Shown piece after piece: positions 22,421 to 30,706 of a stretch of 64,000 nt of DNA; the stretch's first letter is position 1; each line of letters begins with the position of its first letter. A program made the translations under genes and the position numbers. This stretch comes from Desulfobulbaceae bacterium. Lineage in GTDB: Bacteria; Desulfobacterota; Desulfobulbia; Desulfobulbales; Desulfocapsaceae. The DNA lies in NCBI GenBank assembly GCA_009773475.1, contig WSXV01000003.1, positions 1 to 64,000 on the forward strand. Direction: 5' to 3'. The notes beneath the pieces were generated by a model. That model saw nothing but the letters and a program-made list of their open reading frames with translations. It was not told the origin of the DNA and ran no database searches.

Positions 22421-23674
22421 TCAGTGATTTTGATATATTTTTCTGACGGTTTCTGGAATCTTTCCTTTTGGTGTCAGCTGATTTCCCTTACCGATTTCAT
22501 ATATCCCAAACCACTCCTCCGGATCTTCCTGGTCATGCCGGGAAGAATCCGCCATATCTTCCCCGCTTTTCCACCACTCATCATTTAACTCAAAAAAAGC
22601 CAACCCACAGATTTTCTCAGTTCCTTTAGCGGTTTTGATATCTTTCCAGATGGCTGCAAAGGCAGTCGGCACATCTTCAACCTTGTGTCCTCCAAAACCA
22701 GGAACCCATGACTTCGGTTCATATGGCGAGGTCGAAAGCCCAACCTGGGTGATAAATATCGGCTTGTTGCTAGTGGCCGCCAGTTCCTCAATATAACCCT
22801 GATAACTGCTACCGGTAACCGACCCTGGTGGTGAGGTGCGCACTCCCCGGGCGTAGGTATAGACGTTGAGACAGATAAGATCACCAATATCCGGTGTGAT
22901 AACATTTTCCTTGGGAACCTCAAGATCTGGTCGGTCTGCAAGGGGACCGATATGGGTAAAGCTGGTGTGGCAATACAGATGGCGCTGCCCGTAACGGGTC
23001 AGTTCATAGTCCATGGCCATGTCAATAAGGCGGGTAATGGCGATTTCTGAGGGAGTCCGGTTGCTGACGCTCAGGTATTTGCCGTGATAACTGCGAACCT
23101 CGGGATGGCGGGTATCAGTACGAATCACCGCAGCGGGTTGCAACTCATCGCCGATGGAAAACAGTACCAGCCGTTCTGGTCGCCCAACCTGATAGACATG
23201 ATCAATAGCAGCCTTTACCGCCTCCATGGTCTTGACAAGAAAAGGTTCAGCTAGAAAATCCTCTTCGTAGGGACAAACCCAGATATCCTGACCATAGAGA
23301 ATATCTGTCTTGTCCAGGGCCTCAAAGAATTTAGTCGGCATCTGCATGGGAAAGACGTGCAGATAATTGACATGCATCCCTTTCATCAGCCCGAGATGCT
23401 CCTCATAACGTCCATCATTGCCGGGAGGTGCTCCTTGCATGGGAGTCTCGTTGACCAGGTAAGGCGAGTATCCGATTCCCTTAAAAAAAAGGGGTTCACG
23501 GCGGACAGTGTCGATAATCTTAGCTCCTTCGACAACATATCTGGATGGCGCCGGGGTGCTCTCCAGGATTCCTGTGGCACGTGTCTGTCGTTCTTTATCA
23601 GAGGCCGAAAAAACAAGACCTGGCAGAAGGACCAGCCAGGCCATGATAAGAATAGATGTAAGGGGAATACGCAC
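22421..23674 (-). CDS. Secreted TIM-barrel glycoside-hydrolase-like protein
   Basis: This 417-aa protein has a clear N-terminal signal peptide (hydrophobic about 5-22, cleavage near VFSASD). Its fold pattern resembles a clan-A (beta/alpha)8 glycosidase: an early PLFFKGIGYSPY strand, an acid/base-like glutamate at E177 (FSIGDELQP), and a late-strand motif PIFITQVGLSTSP. In clan-A enzymes the latter strand normally carries the nucleophile Glu; here Q310 occupies the apparent position. The start is GTG at 23674, because AAAGGAG lies 5 nt upstream. It is 14 nt downstream of the LTA-synthase-like gene, so the two form an operon. The substrate is unknown; activity on an exported glycan or glycerophosphate polymer is only an inference. 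Confidence 0.7.
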   Translation of the reverse strand: MRIPLTSILIMAWLVLLPGLVFSASDKERQTRATGILESTPAPSRYVVEGAKIIDTVRREPLFFKGIGYSPYLVNETPMQGAPPGNDGRYEEHLGLMKGMHVNYLHVFPMQMPTKFFEALDKTDILYGQDIWVCPYEEDFLAEPFLVKTMEAVKAAIDHVYQVGRPERLVLFSIGDELQPAAVIRTDTRHPEVRSYHGKYLSVSNRTPSEIAITRLIDMAMDYELTRYGQRHLYCHTSFTHIGPLADRPDLEVPKENVITPDIGDLICLNVYTYARGVRTSPPGSVTGSSYQGYIEELAATSNKPIFITQVGLSTSPYEPKSWVPGFGGHKVEDVPTAFAAIWKDIKTAKGTEKICGLAFFELNDEWWKSGEDMADSSRHDQEDPEEWFGIYEIGKGNQLTPKGKIPETVRKIYQNH

Positions 23675-23688
23675 TCGGGCTCCTTTTA

Positions 23689-25356
23689 TTATTTCATTGC
23701 ATTGGCAAGGATGGTCATATACGCCTCATCATAGCCTTCTTTTGTAACCTGTGTTTTCGGTGTTTTGAATTTGCAGTCCTGGGTATCGCAATAGCTTCCG
23801 TTTGAAAGATAGTTCAGAATGATTTCCGGAATGTCGTAATGGTGGAGAGTGTCATAATGGACAGCCTTGCCGTTTTCGAAGAAAAAGACCCGGTTCATGT
23901 GTAAGTGATTTGTGTTGCCTTCGGCATAGTTTAGTTTTTCGTAGGTATTGGGGCCGTAGAGTCCTGGCAGATGATCGCTGATAAGTATGACCAGACTTTC
24001 CGGATCGACCTTCTTGATCCCCCGCACAAATTTAGCCAGGGCCTCGGTGCGATAATAATATTGATTGACGCAGTGCTCTAGGAAGCCATCCTTGATAGCA
24101 CCTTTTACTTTAATAAAAAGCGGACGCTTTTCGGTATTCATCTGGTAGGGATAGTGGCCGTAAATACTCATGATATAATTGAAAATCGGAACCTCCGGAT
24201 TGTTCTTCTTCCACTCGGTAATGTAATCGAGGTTCTGTTGCAAAAGCTCCCCGTCAAACATATATCGTTCATCAGTGACATCGCCGGTTGAAAGATAGGT
24301 CTCACGTCCTTTTGCGTACTCCTTTGGGTAATAGCTGTGTTGGAATCCGGCCCCTTTGTAGGCATTGATGGAGTTAAAAAAATCGGGCTTAAAGGCGTTG
24401 CTGGCCATGGTGTTGTAACCGGCTCTGTTCAGAATGGCCGGAAGGCAAAAGGTGCCAGCCCCTGTAAATACATCAAACTCCATCCCGGAGAATTTGCCCA
24501 AAGCCGGTACGCCGGCAAGAACTTCGAACTCTGCTTGGGCTGTCCCACCGCCGAAGACCGGGGAAATGGAAATGGAGCCCTTATTTTTGAATATTTTGTC
24601 AAAGTCAGGATGGACGGGACTCTTGGAGAAAGAAATTCCAGCAAATAGTGTCGGATCAATAAAGCTTTCCAGAACGACAAGGTGAACATTTCTTTTCTTT
24701 TTGAGCGAATCGATCATGGACACTTTGTCGTCCATTTTCTTTAAAAAAGCCGGATCAGTTTTAAAGTCTATCATCTTGAAGGCATTGGATTTTCGCTTTG
24801 CCTCACTATACAACATTGTCCAGATCCTTCCATTGTCTTCAGCGCTTTGGATGTCAGACCACATCGTAACCGAACGTTGAATTTTCTCAAAGGCGTACAG
24901 AAAAGAATCCGGTTTCAACTCCACTGTCAGAATCAAACCTAGAATCAACACGGCTCCAATAACAGTGGGCCTGTCCATTTTGTATCGCATGGATCTGAGA
25001 AAGACAGTGCAAGCACTTCCGGCAAAAATAATGACAGCTACAATGGCCCATACAGGAAGGACTCCCATGAGTTCTGGCAATTCTTTGACTTCTATGACTC
25101 TTAGGAGCCTGCCGAACTGTAAAAAAACCATGTCAAAAACCGCATAGACAAGGACAATGGGAATGGCGGTAATCAGAGCCTGCCATTTAGAAGGTCGTGT
25201 TAAATGATTTAAATAGTAATAAATACCTAGTAGCAGAGGAATCTCCAAGCGGCAGAAATGTCTGAGCGGAGGCATCCCCCCGACTAAACTCATGATCCAT
25301 GTGTAGGCGAAAAGAAAAGCGGCCAGCGCAACATACCGGCTCAGCACGACTTTCAT
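23689..25356 (-). CDS. LTA-synthase / phosphoglycerol-transferase-like membrane sulfatase-superfamily protein
   Basis: From the ATG at 25356 this is 555 aa. About four to five transmembrane helices in the first 150 residues are followed by a large periplasmic alkaline-phosphatase/sulfatase-superfamily domain. Family active-site features are VVLESF (metal-binding Glu, E230), GGGTAQAEF (catalytic Thr, T272) and SDHLPG (metal Asp/His). LtaS/MdoB-type enzymes move phosphoglycerol or phosphoethanolamine from lipids onto glycans. In a Gram-negative cell the acceptor would be an osmoregulated periplasmic glucan or LPS-like glycan. The start is uncertain: no Shine-Dalgarno precedes the first ATG, and in-frame GTG (25401) and TTG (25506) are possible. 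It is the first gene of a two-gene operon with a secreted TIM-barrel protein. Confidence 0.82.
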   Translation of the reverse strand: MKVVLSRYVALAAFLFAYTWIMSLVGGMPPLRHFCRLEIPLLLGIYYYLNHLTRPSKWQALITAIPIVLVYAVFDMVFLQFGRLLRVIEVKELPELMGVLPVWAIVAVIIFAGSACTVFLRSMRYKMDRPTVIGAVLILGLILTVELKPDSFLYAFEKIQRSVTMWSDIQSAEDNGRIWTMLYSEAKRKSNAFKMIDFKTDPAFLKKMDDKVSMIDSLKKKRNVHLVVLESFIDPTLFAGISFSKSPVHPDFDKIFKNKGSISISPVFGGGTAQAEFEVLAGVPALGKFSGMEFDVFTGAGTFCLPAILNRAGYNTMASNAFKPDFFNSINAYKGAGFQHSYYPKEYAKGRETYLSTGDVTDERYMFDGELLQQNLDYITEWKKNNPEVPIFNYIMSIYGHYPYQMNTEKRPLFIKVKGAIKDGFLEHCVNQYYYRTEALAKFVRGIKKVDPESLVILISDHLPGLYGPNTYEKLNYAEGNTNHLHMNRVFFFENGKAVHYDTLHHYDIPEIILNYLSNGSYCDTQDCKFKTPKTQVTKEGYDEAYMTILANAMK

Positions 25357-25506
25357 TGTCAGGATAACATAGGGTTTGAAGTGAGATAGAAGAGTATTCA
25401 CAGTTGATGGATTCCCTGGGATTATAAACGAAATGTCGATATCGCTGAAGGTCGCGTCGCAGTCCACGTCATTGTGGGGTAACAGGATGGAGATGGGGCA
25501 TGACAA

Positions 25507-25946
25507 GAGCCAATCATAATAAGAGCGACCATGGGCATTTCCATTATAAAATGACAGAACCTAGAGATAGAAGGGATGGCTTACTGGAACTGGCTTAACC
25601 GAATAAGCTTTAGGGGAAATATAAGATTGTTCGGATGTTTCAAGCCCTGGGCTTCTTACCAATCGAATCATTCGTTTATACTTTATTAGGATTGAATTAA
25701 ATTTCTGTCAAGAGATGATTAGGGTGTTTTGTGAAAGATAATCATTGTTGATCTCGGAGTGGTTAAATCAAGTCCGCTTTTTAAGGCCAACCTATAAATG
25801 CTAAGAAAAATCTCAATATCTCACAAACGGTGGTCCATACTCTGAGAAAGACCGCCCACTTTGATTGGCCAGATTTTTGAGTTGGTTTGGAGAGTTATCT
25901 GGCATCAGGCACGAACGTCCTAAAAAAAAACCGGCATAGAGCCAAA
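25507..25946. other. Intergenic region, minus-strand promoter side
   Basis: This stretch of about 440 nt lies between the LTA-synthase-like gene and the tRNA-Lys terminator. Apart from the candidate promoter listed separately, I see no gene or repeat. Confidence 0.45.
25683..25711 (-). promoter_or_regulatory. Candidate promoter for the LTA-synthase-like operon
   Basis: On the minus strand TTGACA (25706-25711), 17 nt, then TAATAA (25683-25688). It lies about 300 nt before the coding start, implying a long leader. Confidence 0.4.
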
Positions 25947-25983
25947 TGAAAAAAGCACCTACCGAGAAACTCGATAAGTGCTT
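25947..25983 (-). terminator. Terminator of tRNA-Lys
   Basis: On the minus strand a 14-bp stem with two G-U pairs (arms 25970-25983 and 25953-25966), a 3-nt loop and a run of six T follow the tRNA by about 9 nt. Confidence 0.9.
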
Positions 25984-25991
25984 GATCTTAC

Positions 25992-26067
25992 TGGTGGGCC
26001 GTCCCGGACTCGAACCGGGAACCTGCTGATTAAGAGTCAGATGCTCTACCAATTGAGCTAACGGCCC
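25992..26067 (-). tRNA. tRNA-Lys (anticodon CTT)
   Basis: A 76-nt cloverleaf with encoded CCA. The acceptor GGGCCGT pairs with ACGGCCC, the D-loop is TAGCTCAATTGGTAGAGC, the anticodon loop is CTCTTAA and the T-arm is GGTTCGAGTCC. It carries its own terminator and a candidate promoter. Confidence 0.97.
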
Positions 26068-26097
26068 CCACATCATATGACAGTTAAAAGTGAACAC

Positions 26098-26126
26098 TTT
26101 CTATCATAAGGATGAGTTTACGTCAA
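26098..26126 (-). promoter_or_regulatory. Candidate promoter of tRNA-Lys
   Basis: On the minus strand TTGACG (26121-26126), 17 nt, then TAGAAA (26098-26103). It is 31 nt upstream of the tRNA 5' end. Confidence 0.5.
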
Positions 26127-26181
26127 GACTCAGAACCGCTAAATGAAAAGAATATGTGTCTAAATTAAGTGTTTTAATTTG

Positions 26182-26397
26182 TTAAAGCTTTGCCAGTCTC
26201 TCTCCGCTCATCCACGTGAAGTTTTCACACTCCCGTTTGTTGATAAAGGGACAGGCTTCTTTGGTGAACCATTTCTTTTGAGGGCACCAGTAACGATCTT
26301 TGTATGGTTCGTTACAGCCCTCGTGGGTTAACGACTTGCGAGAGCGGGTTCCGTAAGAGACATCCTTGTCGTTTATCATAAATTTCCAGATTGCCAT
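26182..26397 (-). CDS. Small cysteine-containing protein, unknown function
   Basis: This 71-aa protein is not recognised. GGGGAGGTG lies 5 nt before the ATG at 26397, a strong ribosome-binding site that makes the shorter start preferable to the upstream start at 26517. It has four cysteines in the second half (HEGCNEP, YWCPQ, EACPF, KRECENF), so it may bind a metal such as zinc, and it is rich in aromatic and basic residues. It stands alone between accAD and tRNA-Lys. The strong Shine-Dalgarno and the candidate promoter support a real gene; function is open. Confidence 0.6.
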   Translation of the reverse strand: MAIWKFMINDKDVSYGTRSRKSLTHEGCNEPYKDRYWCPQKKWFTKEACPFINKRECENFTWMSGERLAKL

Positions 26398-26489
26398 AAC
26401 GCACCTCCCCAGTCCATTGAGAATAATGCACGTTCCGTTTTTGATACAATCTTTTAGTCCATGATATTTTAATCGGCAGAAATGTTGAA

Positions 26490-26517
26490 AAGTTAATGGA
26501 TTAACATCTGTTGTCAA
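26490..26517 (-). promoter_or_regulatory. Candidate promoter for the small Cys protein
   Basis: On the minus strand a perfect TTGACA (26512-26517), 16 nt, then a weak -10 TAACTT (26490-26495). Confidence 0.35.
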
Positions 26518-26608
26518 AGAAATATTGTAGCGTCTTCGCGAAGCCGAGAAGTAAATGAAGCAGATCTGCTTATACCAGCAAATGACGGCGAATCAGTGGA
26601 ATGGCCTC

Positions 26609-28879
26609 TTACCGATAATAAAGGTGGGGACTGCCCATGGTCTTCAGGGATTTATAGAGATTCCGTCTGAAATCACGTCTATCCCAAATGCCCTGGATAT
26701 GACCACGTTTGAGTGCATTGCGGGCCGAATGGTAATCAGGAGGGATGTCTATGCCAGTGGTCTCACGGATAACCCTGTGACCGGCAAAGCCGATCCGACT
26801 GGAGCGGATGGCAAATTGATAGGGTGAGCAGCCAAGAAAACTGGCAACAGGGCCGGCGTAGGAGTTGTTATCATAGACGACAATATAGAGTCCGCCGGCA
26901 TCGATATATTCCCGGACAGCCATGGTGCATCTAGGCATCTGGGTGACGCCTAGCGTTCCTTCCTGGATACGGATGCCACCGGTGGTGTGGACATAGGAGA
27001 TCAACGGACGTTTTTTTCGTTTAGCCACGGCACAGGCTTGAATGAACTTTTCTCCTTCAGCGGCGCCAACCGTGCCATTTCTGAAATCGGAGTAAAGCAT
27101 ACTGACGACTACCCGGATATCCATGATCTGCGCATGGAAGGTTAAGTTGCCGGCATTCCGTCCGGTTTTCTTTTTTGATAATTGCAGGCGCTCATCATAT
27201 CCTGTGTATCCGAGCGGATTTCCCGCGGTAATATCAGAATTAAAGAGCCGGATGGAATCAGGGTCAAAGATATTTTTCAGGTACCATTTGTATTCCAGGG
27301 GGAAATGATGACCGCAGGTCTCACAAACCCCGGCAAATTCTCCAAACAGGTCCGGAACCCAGAGATCTTTGCAGCCGTATTTTTCACTGTTGGGGCAGGT
27401 GATTGTCCGATCCACATTGGCTAGCGGGCTGGTATAGGTGTCTGTCAGTTCGAGGGGGTCAGCTATGGTTGAGGAGGAAGCCTGACCCTCAGGGGCGGAA
27501 AGCTGGGGACGGATGGATTTCTTTTCTTTTTGCTGGGAAAAGAAATCAAGGGCGGTGGTGATGGGTGAAGTAACACGTTTGAGAATAACAGTTCCTTCAC
27601 CGGAGACATCCTTGAAGACCTTCTGCACCTGTTTCTGGTGATTTTTCAGGATATCATAACGCATGATATAGTAAAATTTTTCAGCCCTTTCCTGCATTTT
27701 TCGGAAGAATTTCTCCGTTGGCGAGGGCTGTCCGGTGAACCCATGCATGGCCATATCGCGATATTTTCTGGAGCGTTGCACGAGCAGGCGTTTGATTTCG
27801 TCCGGATTAAGGTCCCAGGAGACATCGACCTGAATTTTTTTGGTCTCGGATTCAGCCTTCTTTCGTTTAATCTCGTAAGAGCGGAAGGCCCGGAAGCTTT
27901 TGGTCCCCAGGATAACCTTGTCGGTGGCCTGCATGATCTCGGTGCGAAGCAGGGCGAAAAAGGCAAAATCGTCTCTTCTTGCTCCTAAAGGTGGCTCCTG
28001 AATGATATGATCGATGGTTCCCAGTTCGAGATTGTCTTGCGCCGTCAGTTTGAGCCGTTCGGCGCAGACCTCAATGAGTTCTTTGGGAACTTTGCTGCCC
28101 TCTCTCACTTTTCCTTCAATGGCTGCCGCTCCTTCCGGGGAGATAACGGAGTAGTAGCCATGGGAACACATCATTCGATAGTCGGAAAGGCCAATGGCCT
28201 CGGCGCCACCGGACCCGCCTTCGGAAATCAGAGAGATCATCGGGACGCGCAGCTTTGCCATGGTGTAGATATTGCGGGCAATCTGCTGGGCTGCTCCCGG
28301 ATATTCTTCCACAGGGAAGGAGCCAGGGGTAAAGACGTAGAAATGAATGGGAATACCTTCGGTCTCTGCAACCTTCATATAACGCAGGGCTTTCTCGTTG
28401 CCCTCCGGTCTGCAGGAGCCACCATTCCGGAACTCCTCACCATGCCCTGTTTCCTGACCAATAACCATGACTGAGGCGGTGAAAGGTTTGTCCTTGATAC
28501 GTCTGACAAGGGTGGCCTTGGCGCAGACCATGGCTGGGTCGATGTTGGCGTCGCCCTCACCGCCCAGTTCAGTATAATCCTCATAGACGTTCTCGAGGAT
28601 ATCCTTGAGGCTGAAGCGTTGAATACTGCGGACAATCCGCACCCGCTCCATGGGGGTGAGCTGTTCTTCCGCCCGCTCTTCGAGGAAACAGATGGATTCA
28701 TGAAGGGTGTTGATCTCGCTGGCAAAATGTTCTTCAGTGTGATCATAAACCGTTTGCTTCAATTTTTGACAGGTTTCCTTGAAGCCATCGAGGTTTCCCC
28801 AGTTGGTGTAATCCTTGAGCTGAATCAGGTAATTGATCCGTTCTTCGATTTTATGCAGCTGTTTAAGTAATACGTTCAT
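26609..28879 (-). CDS. accDA: Fused acetyl-CoA carboxylase carboxyltransferase (AccA-AccD)
   Basis: This 756-aa protein has both carboxyltransferase halves in alpha-then-beta order. About residues 1-330 resemble AccA (coiled-coil-like N-terminus, then TGHGEEFRNGG, SEGGSGGAEAIGLSDYRMM and SPEGAAAIEG). About 490-756 resemble AccD, with a zinc-finger-like set of four cysteines (CPNSEKYGC then CETC) and the crotonase-fold SYVHTTGGIRIQEG. The enzyme moves CO2 from carboxybiotin to an acyl-CoA, normally acetyl-CoA, to make malonyl-CoA. Normal AccA and AccD are separate proteins of about 320 and 300 aa. The biotin carboxylase gene lies 95 nt upstream, but no biotin-carrier gene is present. No strong Shine-Dalgarno precedes the start. 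Confidence 0.88.
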   Translation of the reverse strand: MNVLLKQLHKIEERINYLIQLKDYTNWGNLDGFKETCQKLKQTVYDHTEEHFASEINTLHESICFLEERAEEQLTPMERVRIVRSIQRFSLKDILENVYEDYTELGGEGDANIDPAMVCAKATLVRRIKDKPFTASVMVIGQETGHGEEFRNGGSCRPEGNEKALRYMKVAETEGIPIHFYVFTPGSFPVEEYPGAAQQIARNIYTMAKLRVPMISLISEGGSGGAEAIGLSDYRMMCSHGYYSVISPEGAAAIEGKVREGSKVPKELIEVCAERLKLTAQDNLELGTIDHIIQEPPLGARRDDFAFFALLRTEIMQATDKVILGTKSFRAFRSYEIKRKKAESETKKIQVDVSWDLNPDEIKRLLVQRSRKYRDMAMHGFTGQPSPTEKFFRKMQERAEKFYYIMRYDILKNHQKQVQKVFKDVSGEGTVILKRVTSPITTALDFFSQQKEKKSIRPQLSAPEGQASSSTIADPLELTDTYTSPLANVDRTITCPNSEKYGCKDLWVPDLFGEFAGVCETCGHHFPLEYKWYLKNIFDPDSIRLFNSDITAGNPLGYTGYDERLQLSKKKTGRNAGNLTFHAQIMDIRVVVSMLYSDFRNGTVGAAEGEKFIQACAVAKRKKRPLISYVHTTGGIRIQEGTLGVTQMPRCTMAVREYIDAGGLYIVVYDNNSYAGPVASFLGCSPYQFAIRSSRIGFAGHRVIRETTGIDIPPDYHSARNALKRGHIQGIWDRRDFRRNLYKSLKTMGSPHLYYR

Positions 28880-28974
28880 AAAGTGGATGCTGTTACAGGT
28901 TGCAGGTGATCAATGTGTTAACGTATTCCGGAGGGGATGAGCTTTTATCCAGAAAAAGACACATCGAAAGACTG

Positions 28975-30390
28975 TTAAAAGGTCAGCAGGCGGTTCAGGT
29001 TAAGTTTCAGATAATCGAGGTTGGTGATAATCGGGCGGCCATGCGAATCCTTGCCTTGAATAACAATTTCATCAATAAACTGTTCGGCCCGTTTTTTAGC
29101 CTCGTCCATGGACTCTCCCCATACCAGAGCCAAAGCCAGATTGGGGTCATATTCACTAGGGATGCGGTATTCCCGGTCAGAGGGAACGTGCGAATAAACC
29201 GTTGACCAGTCATATTGGGGGAAATGAAAGTTGGTGATGGTGCCGATCCATGGCGCAAAACCGCGCCGGGTGTCTTCTGCGACAATGCGCAGTTCGATGG
29301 AGGCCCCTTTAAACTCGATGGATTTCTGTTTGTAGCCGATTTTTTCACCGAGGCCCAGACGAATCTGTTCCCGGATCAGATTCGGGTGTTGATTGTCAAG
29401 ATAGCTGATCCGGGCAGAGACATCATTTTCCACCTGGATTCTGGTGTTGACCTCAAGCAGATAGGGCTGGCCCGATCTGCTAACAATCCATTCCCAGGTG
29501 CCGACGTTGTCGTAACGAACATGGGCGGCCAGCTTCAGAGAGTAGTCAACGACCTGGTCCAGGACTTTTTGTTCATCAAAATCGTAGTCGAAGCAGGAAC
29601 GATGGAACCCAGGCGCTGCCTCCACCCGTTTCTGACGTCCAGTTGACTGGATGGTGCAGTTTCTGGAACCGAAATGAATGCGCTCGCCATGGCGGGAACA
29701 GACCAGCTGCACCTCAAGATGGTTATAGTCGCGCAGGCATTGTTCGATGAGTACGCCGCCATCGCCGAACTGACGTTTGGCATAGTTCTGCACCTGCCGG
29801 TAGATACGGCGGAACTGTTCGATCTCGGTGACCTCTTCGATGCCCATGCCGCCGCCGCCTGCGGCTGCCTTGACCAGAATGGAAGGGGCCTTGATATCCC
29901 TGGCCAGTTGGTCATCCATGAGTCGCTGGGCGATCTCTTCGGCCTCCATCTCGTTATAGATGGGGCTGTCGGTGCCGGGAATGGTGGGGATTTGCAGTTG
30001 GTTGGCAACCCGCTTGGTGTTGATTTTGTCGCCAAGGCTCTTGATGACTTCCCAATTCGGCCCGATAAAGGTAAGGGGGCGGTCGCGAAGGGTGGCTCGT
30101 CTGGCAAAACGATAGTCTTCCGAGAAAAAACCATACCCGGGATGGATGGCCGTGCAATGGGTATGGTCGGCAACGGCGAAGAGATCATTGGGCTCGCTGT
30201 AGCTGGTTATCCGCCAGGCGTTCTGGTCAGTGCCGCTGGTGTGATTCTGGCGGACGTGCTCTGAGTCCTGATCGGCCTCTGTATAGACCACAATGTACTC
30301 GAGGCCCAGATCTTTGCAGGCATTCATGATGCGGATCGCGATCTCACCCCGATTGGCGATGAGAACCTTTCCTTGCAAACTGTTACTCAT
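28975..30390 (-). CDS. accC: Biotin carboxylase subunit (AccC-like, divergent)
   Basis: This 471-aa ATP-grasp enzyme carboxylates biotin with bicarbonate and ATP. Visible features are VLIANRGEIAIRIMNACK at the start, HPGYGFFSED, the glycine-rich AAAGGGGMGIEEV, and EVNTRIQVENDVSA near 300. The last segment is EHPVTE-like in most AccC proteins; here the His-Pro is Asn-Asp. Length is normal and no biotinyl (AMKM) domain is fused. It is transcribed with the fused carboxyltransferase downstream. The start ATG lacks an obvious Shine-Dalgarno. Confidence 0.9.
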   Translation of the reverse strand: MSNSLQGKVLIANRGEIAIRIMNACKDLGLEYIVVYTEADQDSEHVRQNHTSGTDQNAWRITSYSEPNDLFAVADHTHCTAIHPGYGFFSEDYRFARRATLRDRPLTFIGPNWEVIKSLGDKINTKRVANQLQIPTIPGTDSPIYNEMEAEEIAQRLMDDQLARDIKAPSILVKAAAGGGGMGIEEVTEIEQFRRIYRQVQNYAKRQFGDGGVLIEQCLRDYNHLEVQLVCSRHGERIHFGSRNCTIQSTGRQKRVEAAPGFHRSCFDYDFDEQKVLDQVVDYSLKLAAHVRYDNVGTWEWIVSRSGQPYLLEVNTRIQVENDVSARISYLDNQHPNLIREQIRLGLGEKIGYKQKSIEFKGASIELRIVAEDTRRGFAPWIGTITNFHFPQYDWSTVYSHVPSDREYRIPSEYDPNLALALVWGESMDEAKKRAEQFIDEIVIQGKDSHGRPIITNLDYLKLNLNRLLTF

Positions 30391-30571
30391 ATTATTTTAA
30401 TGGTGTTATTTGAAAGGCAAATGAATTGATGTTGATGGAGAAATGTCGATAATCCTTGAGCTTTTTATTTTTGCAAAAGAATAAACTCGCATTACTATAG
30501 TCATATCATAGCAATTAGAAAAGAAAAAATGTATTCTGTCTTGTCTCCCACTCCTGTTCTCTCTGTCATCT

Positions 30572-30599
30572 TTGACGACTTTGATGATTTGGCGATAAG
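30572..30599 (+). promoter_or_regulatory. Candidate promoter upstream of corC
   Basis: TTGACG (30572-30577), 16 nt, then GATAAG (30594-30599). A perfect TATAAT at 30613-30618 is a second -10 candidate, but it overlaps a possible small ORF start. The rest of 30391-30616 shows no gene. Confidence 0.35.
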
Positions 30600-30616
30600 A
30601 AGGAGGTGCTGGTATA

Positions 30617-30706
30617 ATGCTTTTTCTTCGAAATTTCCATGAAATATTTCGAGGAAGGCTGGATGTTGAGGTTAAAAAGATGAAATGGCAGAAAAAAAAT
30701 GAGTAA
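30617..30706 (+). CDS. Possible 29-codon upstream ORF coupled to corC
   Basis: An AAGGAGG element (30600-30606) lies 10 nt before an ATG that opens a 29-residue, basic/aromatic reading frame (MLFLRNFHEIFRGRLDVEVK...). It ends in TAA at 30704-30706, overlapping the corC ATG at 30699. corC itself has no Shine-Dalgarno, so translational coupling is plausible. The start codon also sits inside a TATAAT sequence, so this could instead be promoter DNA. Confidence 0.3.
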   Translation: MLFLRNFHEIFRGRLDVEVKKMKWQKKNE

